A DNA stretch of 10,475 nt from Candidatus Gastranaerophilales bacterium (GTDB taxonomy: Bacteria; Cyanobacteriota; Vampirovibrionia; Gastranaerophilales; Gastranaerophilaceae), in contig JAJQDG010000188.1 of the NCBI GenBank assembly GCA_021202305.1, positions 1-10,475 of the forward strand, given 5' to 3'. A model generated the notes under the pieces. The model made no database searches and was not told the origin of the DNA. It saw only the letters and a program-made list of their open reading frames with translations. Positions 1-4,931 of this stretch are shown in pieces (the first letter of the stretch is position 1; every line of letters starts with the position of its first letter). The position numbers were made by a program, and so were the translations under genes.

Positions 1-19
1 CCATGTGCGTCATTACATC

Positions 20-32
20 TTGCATGATGCAA
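20..32. repeat. 13-bp perfect palindrome, possible operator
   Basis: TTGCATGATGCAA is a perfect inverted repeat with 6-bp arms and one central base. It lies about 60 bases upstream of the best promoter candidate for the PAS-protein operon. Short palindromes of this size are typical of dimeric regulator sites, but I cannot name a regulator. It could equally serve a divergent gene left of the window. The arm TTGCAT recurs at 3507-3512 in the efflux/EF-hand divergent region, though only as a half site. Confidence 0.25.
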
Positions 33-91
33 AAGTAAAACTAATATTTTTTGTTTTTCAAAGTTTTAAAGCACAATCACTAGTCTATTTG

Positions 92-121
92 TTGTAATTA
101 GATTTGAATTTTTTTTACGTT
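92..121 (+). promoter_or_regulatory. weak sigma-70-like promoter candidate for the PAS/ABC operon
   Basis: TTGTAA (92-97) and TACGTT (116-121) are separated by 18 bases in a very A/T-rich stretch. Each matches the consensus only in part. The transcript would start near 128 and leave a short leader before the GTG start at 156. The purine-rich ribosome-binding segment GGAGGG (137-142), running on into GGAAAAG, sits at a workable distance from that start. A seven-codon ORF (130-153) ends two bases before the GTG; I take it as chance. Confidence 0.3.
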
Positions 122-155
122 ATGTTAACATGGGCTGGAGGGAAAAGAAATAAAA

Positions 156-1289
156 GTGAACCTTTTGTCTATGTTTAGAAAGCCAAAAAAAGACGATATA
201 TTTGAAATTTTTCCTGACGGAATTCTTGTAGTTTCAATGGACGGAAAAATCTTAGACGTTAATTTAAGCGCGCTCAATATTTTAGGGTTTTCCAAGCAGG
301 ATTTGATAGGTTCTTATTTTTCTCAATATATTCAAGGCGGCTCTGTTTTATTAAATAAATTGGTGCAGGGCGGAAATATTTCTGTTACAAAAGCGGCAGC
401 ACTCGGAAAAGAAGACATTTTTGTTGAAGTTTCAGCGGCAAAAAGCGAAAATTCGGATAAGGTATACGTTTCAATCAGAAATATTACCCAGAATTATAAA
501 ATGCAAAACATGATAAACGGCGAATATGAAATTGCAAAAAAAATAATAGATGAAAAAAATTCATATTTAAAAGGCATTTCACAGGAATTGTTTTCTCTTT
601 TAAATTCGGTTGTTAATTTTTCTAAAGCTCTAAATGACGGCGTTGGGGGCCCTTTAACCGATAAGGGTTTAAAATATGCAAGCATTATAAATAAAAATTC
701 TTCGGAACTGCTTTATGATTTAGAAAGGCTTTTCAAATATTTTGAAGTCGAATCAAATCTCTACGCTTATGAATATAAAAAAATTGACCTTGCCGACTTA
801 CTTGCCGGAATTGTAAAATCTTACGAACAAATTTTTGCAAAGAAAAAACTTCCCTTTTCGTACGATTTTTCTTCTTTTGATACAAGAAATGCATATCTTG
901 ACCCGAATGCGGTTGAAACGGTTGTAAAAATTCTTCTTGATATATCTTCAAGAACCACTGATATAGGGACGGTTTCTTTAAATGCGGGCAATCCCCCGCT
1001 TGAATTTTTGCAGGCAAAAGGTTTTGATATTGAAGATGAAAATATAAGAAAACTCTATGCAATGCTTGAAATAAAAGATTCGGGGCTTATTTTGCCGCAG
1101 ACGGTTGTGGAAAATATTTTTAATCCCTATTATTTAGATGAAACGTTAACTAAAAAACAAATCGGCATTAAAATGTCGTTTTCACTTTGTTATAAGCATG
1201 TTAAAAATCTTAAAGGGGATATGTGGGTTTATTCAAAATCGGGGCGCGGAACACTTACCTGCATATTACTTCCCATGGAAAAAGTTTAA
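156..1289 (+). CDS. PAS-domain protein with a degenerate (pseudo) histidine-kinase core
   Basis: A 377-residue cytoplasmic protein with no signal peptide or membrane segment. Residues about 12-112 form a PAS domain (FPDGILVVSMDGKILDVN, then NILGFS), a small-ligand or redox sensing fold. A short linker leads to a DHp-like helical pair (about 123-200) and a CA-like ATPase fold (about 208-375). The phosphorylation motif, normally SHELRTPLN, reads SQELFSLLN, so Gln143 replaces the histidine. The N-box has lost its Asn (LLDISSRTT, 260-268), G1 is DSGLI (308-312) rather than DxGxG, and G2 is GIKMSFSLC with the glycine pattern gone. Only the F-box-like IFNPYY (321-326) remains. This implies that it neither binds ATP normally nor autophosphorylates. 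The frame is intact and clean, so it looks like a maintained pseudokinase rather than a decaying gene. The start is GTG at 156, supported by GGAGGGAAAAG upstream; ATG at 171 is the alternative. The stop codon abuts the ATG of the ABC ATPase, so the two are very likely translationally coupled. Confidence 0.85.
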   Translation: MNLLSMFRKPKKDDIFEIFPDGILVVSMDGKILDVNLSALNILGFSKQDLIGSYFSQYIQGGSVLLNKLVQGGNISVTKAAALGKEDIFVEVSAAKSENSDKVYVSIRNITQNYKMQNMINGEYEIAKKIIDEKNSYLKGISQELFSLLNSVVNFSKALNDGVGGPLTDKGLKYASIINKNSSELLYDLERLFKYFEVESNLYAYEYKKIDLADLLAGIVKSYEQIFAKKKLPFSYDFSSFDTRNAYLDPNAVETVVKILLDISSRTTDIGTVSLNAGNPPLEFLQAKGFDIEDENIRKLYAMLEIKDSGLILPQTVVENIFNPYYLDETLTKKQIGIKMSFSLCYKHVKNLKGDMWVYSKSGRGTLTCILLPMEKV

Positions 1290-2363
1290 ATGGCGGGCGT
1301 TTCCCTTAAAAATATTACAAAGTCTTTTGTTTCAGGCGGAATAAAAAAAGAAGTTTTAAAAAATATCAACCTTGAAATAAGCGATACGTCTTTTTGTGTT
1401 TTACTGGGTGCATCGGGCTGCGGAAAATCAACGCTTTTGCGCCTTATAGCGGGACTTGAAACAGCCGATAGTGGTGAAATATTTATAGGCGGTAAAAATG
1501 CAGATAAGCTTTTGCCTAAAGATAGAGATATTGCTTTTGTTTTTCAAAGTTATGCCCTTTATCCGCATATGAATGTTTATGAAAATATGGCATTTCCCCT
1601 AAAAATCCGCGGCTTAAAAAAAGAAGAAATAAATAAAAAAATAATGGAAGCTTCTTCGATTTTGGGGCTGGATGAATTTTTAAAAAGGAAACCTAAAGAA
1701 TTATCCGGCGGACAAAGACAGCGTGTTGCACTCGGGCGTGCCATTGTAAGGGAAGCTAAAGTTTTTTTAATGGATGAACCCTTAAGCAACTTAGATGCAA
1801 AGCTTCGCGCGAATATGCGGGTTGAGATAAAAAAACTTCATCAAAAATTAAGAACCACATTTATTTATGTAACCCATGACCAAACGGAGGCTCTTACCAT
1901 GGGAGACGAGATTGTTATTTTAAATGAAGGAACAATCTTTCAAAAAGGAACGCCGGATGAAATATTCAAAGCACCGAAAAATACTTTTGTTGCTTCATTT
2001 TCTGGAGCTTACCCCATGAATTTATTAAACGCTGTCATAGAAAACGGCTTTGTCCATGCAAACGGAATTGATTTTGAAATTCCGCCCGTATACAGAAACT
2101 CTCTTTCAGACAGAACAAAAGTAATAATGGGAATCAGACCCGAAAATATTGAACTAATTCAAAAAGAAAATAATCTGCCGTTAGAACTTTGCATTGATTT
2201 TGTAGAAAATACGGGTGCAATTAAAATTTTGCATTTGAATAACGGGATGAAGGCAGTTGTTAATTCAAACGAAAATTTTAACGGCTCAAGAAAGTTTTTC
2301 ATAAACCCTGACAGCTTTATATTTTTTGATTATTTTACAAAAAATTTGATAGAAAAAGGATGA
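1290..2363 (+). CDS. ABC-importer ATPase of the MalK/UgpC/MsmX type
   Basis: A 357-residue ATPase that powers ABC importers of sugars, oligosaccharides or glycerol-3-phosphate from the cytoplasmic face. All nucleotide-binding motifs are intact: Walker A GASGCGKST (40-48), Q-loop FQSYALYPHMNVYEN (Q86), signature LSGGQ (138-142), Walker B VFLMDEP (158-164, Glu163 catalytic), D-loop SNLDA (166-170) and switch His196 (YVTHDQTEAL). Residues about 236-357 form the extra C-terminal OB/TOBE regulatory domain, with the family marker MGIRPENIEL (280-289). Length and domain order match MalK/UgpC/MsmX (about 360-370 residues). It starts immediately after the stop of the PAS pseudokinase, with no gap. No permease or solute-binding gene is in the window. 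Stand-alone ATPases of this kind (MsmX, MsiK) are known to serve several importers, so a shared role is likely. The substrate cannot be read from the sequence, and a spermidine- or iron-type importer cannot be excluded. Confidence 0.93.
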   Translation: MAGVSLKNITKSFVSGGIKKEVLKNINLEISDTSFCVLLGASGCGKSTLLRLIAGLETADSGEIFIGGKNADKLLPKDRDIAFVFQSYALYPHMNVYENMAFPLKIRGLKKEEINKKIMEASSILGLDEFLKRKPKELSGGQRQRVALGRAIVREAKVFLMDEPLSNLDAKLRANMRVEIKKLHQKLRTTFIYVTHDQTEALTMGDEIVILNEGTIFQKGTPDEIFKAPKNTFVASFSGAYPMNLLNAVIENGFVHANGIDFEIPPVYRNSLSDRTKVIMGIRPENIELIQKENNLPLELCIDFVENTGAIKILHLNNGMKAVVNSNENFNGSRKFFINPDSFIFFDYFTKNLIEKG

Positions 2364-2419
2364 AAACATTTTTAGCCTGCCTTTTTGTACTTTCAACGCT
2401 GCATAAAGCCGCCGGTTGA
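2360..2419 (+). other. 19-codon signal-peptide-like ORF overlapping the ABC gene stop
   Basis: The ATG overlaps the TGA of the ABC ATPase gene (ATGA), and the ORF encodes MKTFLACLFVLSTLHKAAG before a TGA. The pattern of Met-Lys, a hydrophobic stretch and small residues looks like an export signal with no mature protein behind it. Reading past the stop gives nothing protein-like. It may be the stump of a deleted secreted or lipoprotein gene, a tiny membrane peptide, or chance. The end of this ORF overlaps the candidate terminator hairpin. Confidence 0.2.
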
Positions 2420-2434
2420 AAATATTTCTTATTT
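2391..2434 (+). terminator. candidate rho-independent terminator after the PAS/ABC operon
   Basis: TTTCAAC (2391-2397) pairs with GTTGAAA (2415-2421) as a 7-bp stem around a 17-base loop, followed by a T-rich run (ATATTTCTTATTTT). The stem is not GC-rich and the loop is long, so this is a modest candidate. Its position just after the last gene of the operon supports it. Confidence 0.35.
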
Positions 2435-2437
2435 TAC

Positions 2438-2596
2438 CTATCTTTTTTTAGTTCTTTCGACCCAGATATAAGTTTGTTCTATAGCGTTCATAAAGGGGTT
2501 ATATGCGAAATTATGTTCTAAAAAAGGATTTTTTGCCTTTTTTTCAACTTTTTTTACATTTTCGTTCAATTTATTGAAATATTTTTTTATGTTCAT
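2438..2596 (-). CDS. possible small basic protein, 52 residues, unknown function
   Basis: An ORF on the - strand from ATG at 2596 to TAG at 2438. The protein begins MNIKKYFNKLNENVKKVEKK and ends with YIWVERTKKR. The first third is a Lys-rich amphipathic helix candidate. The rest has a normal mix with aromatic residues (NPFLEH, AYNPFMNA) that does not look like random A/T translation. It has no signal peptide and no cysteines. The upstream ribosome-binding site is weak (GAG about eight bases before the ATG). It lies downstream of the EF-hand gene on the same strand, 100 bases away, and could share its transcript unless the small hairpin at 2657-2674 terminates it. I do not recognise the family. 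It fills most of an otherwise gene-free stretch. Confidence 0.4.
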   Translation of the reverse strand: MNIKKYFNKLNENVKKVEKKAKNPFLEHNFAYNPFMNAIEQTYIWVERTKKR

Positions 2597-2656
2597 TTTT
2601 ATCTCGCATTTAAGGTTATTGACAGTATATTAATTTCTTTTACATGCATATTTAAC

Positions 2657-2674
2657 CGCTGAAAGTATAGCGGA
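2657..2674 (-). terminator. small hairpin after the EF-hand gene, weak terminator candidate
   Basis: CCGCT and AGCGG form a 5-bp GC-rich stem with an 8-base loop, about 23 bases past the stop of the EF-hand gene. On the - strand it is followed by TTAAATAT rather than a clean T run. It could be a weak terminator or a processing hairpin. If it reads through, the 52-residue ORF beyond it would be cotranscribed. Confidence 0.22.
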
Positions 2675-2696
2675 ATATTAATCGTTCGGGGGGTAT

Positions 2697-3389
2697 TTAT
2701 GCCATATAATCCAACTTTGCTTGAAATTCTTTTCCGGCTTCTTCCAGCCCCAGGCTTTTATTTATTTGGTCAAAAACCGAACGGCTTGATTTATTAAGCT
2801 TAAATCTTGTAATCGGGTTTAGCGAATTTACGGCAAGATAGCTCACAGCTTCCTTTACGCCTTCATCAGTTATGCTGCCGTCTATTATTGAAACATTTTC
2901 CGAATTTTTATCCTTGCTTTTTATATCAGCTAAAGCCAAAAATGCGGAATATTCCGCTGTTTCAATTTTGCCGTTTCTATTTGTATCAAGCGGTTTTGCG
3001 CTTAATTTTGCTTTGTTGTAGGCACCCTGCAATAATTTTGTCATTTTATTAACTGCAACTTCTTTTTGCGCGCCCATTTCTTCATAACTTGCGCCGAGCA
3101 TTGCAAGCTTATCAAATTCGCCCTCATTTACCGTTGAATATTTGTATCTGTATTCAGACGGCGTAAATTCATCACTTTCAAGCGCTGCTGCAAATTTTTC
3201 AAGCGCCGTTGCAAAAATTTCATCGTCCTCAAAAGAATTGCCTTCATATATGGATACAGGCGCTTCTATCGGGCGGGTCATGAATTGTTCCATGTTATTG
3301 GCAGCATTCCTGCCGTATCTGATTGATGCGTCCGGAACATTCTGTGCGGAATAAATTCCTGTGTATCCTGTTATTGCATTAATACTCAT
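2697..3389 (-). CDS. EF-hand-containing protein of unknown function
   Basis: A 230-residue protein I do not recognise as a family. It has no signal peptide and no membrane segment. Residues about 53-125 look helical (FEDDEIFATALEKFAAALES and following), and 110-130 is another helix. Residues 135-146, DTNRNGKIETAE, are a textbook EF-hand calcium loop: Asp1, Asn3, Asn5, Gly6, Ile8 and Glu12 are all in place, with helices on both sides. A second, partly degenerate loop (IIDGSITDEGVKEAV, about 168-182) lies at the spacing of an EF-hand pair and probably packs against the first. The N-terminus (INAITGYTGIYSAQN) is unusually rich in small and polar residues for a cytoplasmic start. The ATG at 3389 is preceded by GGAAGTGAAGAA. 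The gene is divergent from the efflux operon with 251 bases between starts and has its own candidate promoter. The likely role is calcium-dependent binding or structure; the partner and location are unknown. Confidence 0.75.
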   Translation of the reverse strand: MSINAITGYTGIYSAQNVPDASIRYGRNAANNMEQFMTRPIEAPVSIYEGNSFEDDEIFATALEKFAAALESDEFTPSEYRYKYSTVNEGEFDKLAMLGASYEEMGAQKEVAVNKMTKLLQGAYNKAKLSAKPLDTNRNGKIETAEYSAFLALADIKSKDKNSENVSIIDGSITDEGVKEAVSYLAVNSLNPITRFKLNKSSRSVFDQINKSLGLEEAGKEFQAKLDYMA

Positions 3390-3481
3390 TTCTTCACTTC
3401 CATAGGCTACAAAACATGAAAATAAAAAAAATTGCGCATGGAGGATGTCTTAAAAAATAAAATTTTCTCAGTATCTCCTGA

Positions 3482-3510
3482 TTTTATATGTATTTTTGGA
3501 AACATGTTGC
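3482..3510 (-). promoter_or_regulatory. candidate promoter for the EF-hand gene
   Basis: On the - strand, GCAACA (3510-3505) and TATAAA (3487-3482) are 17 bases apart. The -10 is good and the -35 is weak. It would give a leader of about 85 bases before the ATG at 3389. It lies back-to-back with the efflux promoter; the two -35 boxes are only two bases apart. Confidence 0.35.
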
Positions 3511-3521
3511 ATTTGAAACAT
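3499..3521. repeat. direct repeat GAAACAT x2 and palindrome AACATGTT between divergent promoters
   Basis: GAAACAT occurs at 3499-3505 and again at 3515-3521, a 16-base period (about one and a half helical turns). The first copy overlaps the perfect palindrome AACATGTT (3501-3508). The block covers both -35 boxes of the divergent promoters, where a regulator could control both genes at once. No regulator gene is adjacent. Confidence 0.3.
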
Positions 3522-3540
3522 TAATATGATAGTATACAAT
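3513..3540 (+). promoter_or_regulatory. sigma-70-like promoter of the efflux operon
   Basis: TTGAAA (3513-3518), a 16-base spacer and TACAAT (3535-3540) give five of six matches in each box. Transcription would start near 3547, leaving a leader of about 95-105 bases before the fusion-protein gene. This is the best promoter match in the window. Confidence 0.5.
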
Positions 3541-3570
3541 CTGCCTTACTGTTTATAAAAAATCCTATAA

Positions 3571-3600
3571 ATGGTGTACTTGCCCGCAGGGTTTGTTTAA
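3571..3600 (+). other. possible leader peptide 1 (9 residues) in the efflux leader
   Basis: ATG to TAA encoding MVYLPAGFV. There is no clear ribosome-binding site. Its stop overlaps the start of the next mini-ORF (TAATG). It shares the start context AATGGT with the second mini-ORF and with the annotated start of the fusion protein. Confidence 0.2.
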
Positions 3601-3623
3601 TGGTAAGATTTTTATGTCGTTAA
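3600..3623 (+). other. possible leader peptide 2 (7 residues) in the efflux leader
   Basis: ATG to TAA encoding MVRFLCR. AGGG (3588-3591) sits eight bases before the ATG, a better ribosome-binding site than the one seen for the first mini-ORF. It ends 17 bases before the first possible start of the fusion protein. Short leader ORFs with arginine or aromatic codons control some drug-resistance operons by ribosome stalling; that function here is only a guess. Confidence 0.25.
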
Positions 3624-3640
3624 TCCGTATATAGCAAACA

Positions 3641-4921
3641 ATGGTGAAAAAAATGAATAAGAAGCGTTTTACAACAAAAGCTGTAATTGTGTTTATAGTT
3701 GCAATTTTGATTTTATCGGTAGTTTTCCGGTTTTTATCCGTAAAATATTCAGAAAAAGAAACAGACAAAGCAAACAGGCTTGCTTCAATTCCTCTTGTTG
3801 AAGTAATGAAGCCCTTTAATGTTGATACAAAAGGCGAAATAACGGCTCCGGGGCGTGTTGCCGCTGTTAAATCGGCAGATGTTATTGCGCGTGTGCAGGG
3901 CATGATTTTAAAACAGCACTACAAAGACGGCGATTATGTAAAACAGGGGCAGCTTCTATACACTATTGACCCTGAAGAATTTCAAATTGCTTTCGATAAA
4001 GCAAAAGCAAATCTGCAAAGCGCCAGAGCAAACCAGTATCAAGCTCAAAAAGACTTTGAAAGAGCAAGCGAGCTTGTAAAAAATGATTTTGTTTCAAAAT
4101 CAAGCTATGATCAGGCACTTGCTGCAAAAGATGCGGCAAATGCAAGCGTCCAGGCAAATCAGGCTGCGCTTAATGATGCAAGAAGGCTTCTTTCATATAC
4201 AAAAGTTACAGCGCCGATTACGGGTAAAATAAGCCTTCCTGTTGTTACTGTCGGCAATTATCTTTCTTCCCCGAATACCGTGCTTACAAAAATTGTGAGC
4301 GTTGATCCTATATATGTCAAATATTCGCTTGATTCCGGATTGTTCAATCAAATGAAAGAAAATGAGATTATTCCAAATTCAAAACAAAATACCCCGATAA
4401 AAGTGGAAGTTACCCTGCCGGATGGAACCGTATATGATAAAACGGGTGTTGCCGATTTTTCAGATAACACCATATCGGAAACAACAGGCGCCATTACCTT
4501 AAGGGCAACTTTTCCTAACCCTGATGCAGTTCTTATCCCCGGGGATTTTGTTAACGTAAGAGTTTATTCAAATAAGGTGCTTACAAGAATTGCAGTTCCT
4601 CAATCAGCGGTATTGCAAGATACAAGCGGAAGATATCTTTTTGTGATTGACGAAAATAATGTTGCACATAAAAGGGTCATTGTAACGGACGGACAAAAAG
4701 ACGATAACTGGATTATCTTATCAGGCATAAATGCAGATGAAAAATTTGTGTCAAGCGGAGTTATGAAAGTAAGGGATGGAATTACCGTTAAAACGGAAGA
4801 AAAAAATCTTGAAAAAATTCCTGAAACGGAAGAAACAAAAGATACACCCAACATTGAAGAAGATGAAGCCAAATTACCAAAATCGGATGAAAATTCCGAA
4901 AATGAAGAAAAAACCGAATAA
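3641..4921 (+). CDS. RND efflux membrane fusion protein (HlyD/AcrA family)
   Basis: A periplasmic adaptor linking the RND transporter to the TolC-type channel. The 426-residue product has one N-terminal membrane anchor (about 13-32, no lipobox cysteine). It then has a beta-barrel/lipoyl first half (GEITAPGRVAAVKSADVIARV, 65-85, then GMILKQHYKDGDYVKQGQLLYTID), an alpha-helical hairpin rich in Ala and Gln (about 112-184), and the lipoyl second half (YTKVTAPITGKI, 186-197). The beta-barrel follows (about 220-310), then the membrane-proximal domain (about 315-385, AVPQSAVLQDTSGRYLFVID). Residues 386-426 are an unusual Glu-rich tail, with 17 acidic against 6 basic residues. The start is uncertain: ATG at 3641 has no ribosome-binding site, whereas ATG at 3653 has GGTGA five bases upstream and would remove four residues (MVKK). 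It is the first gene of the three-gene operon; the stop is ten bases before the RND start. Confidence 0.95.
   Translation: MVKKMNKKRFTTKAVIVFIVAILILSVVFRFLSVKYSEKETDKANRLASIPLVEVMKPFNVDTKGEITAPGRVAAVKSADVIARVQGMILKQHYKDGDYVKQGQLLYTIDPEEFQIAFDKAKANLQSARANQYQAQKDFERASELVKNDFVSKSSYDQALAAKDAANASVQANQAALNDARRLLSYTKVTAPITGKISLPVVTVGNYLSSPNTVLTKIVSVDPIYVKYSLDSGLFNQMKENEIIPNSKQNTPIKVEVTLPDGTVYDKTGVADFSDNTISETTGAITLRATFPNPDAVLIPGDFVNVRVYSNKVLTRIAVPQSAVLQDTSGRYLFVIDENNVAHKRVIVTDGQKDDNWIILSGINADEKFVSSGVMKVRDGITVKTEEKNLEKIPETEETKDTPNIEEDEAKLPKSDENSENEEKTE
3643..3647 (+). promoter_or_regulatory. ribosome-binding site favouring the 3653 start
   Basis: GGTGA lies five bases before ATG 3653 and inside the longer reading of the gene. 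The upstream ATG 3641 has only TATAGCAAACA before it. On this basis translation more likely begins at 3653. Confidence 0.4.
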
Positions 4922-4931
4922 GGACAGATAA

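Noticed and set aside
1..13. Possible start of a divergent - strand gene (ATG at 13)
   Set aside because: Only four codons are inside the window and there is no convincing ribosome-binding site.
130..153. Seven-codon ORF (MGWREKK) just before the PAS gene
   Set aside because: It reads through the ribosome-binding segment itself and has no site of its own; most likely chance.
156..1289. The left operon as a classical two-component system
   Set aside because: No response regulator is adjacent and the kinase motifs are lost.
2430..2700. CRISPR, tRNA or riboswitch in the spacer
   Set aside because: No regular repeats, cloverleaf or long conserved-looking structured segment can be seen; only short hairpins and A/T runs.
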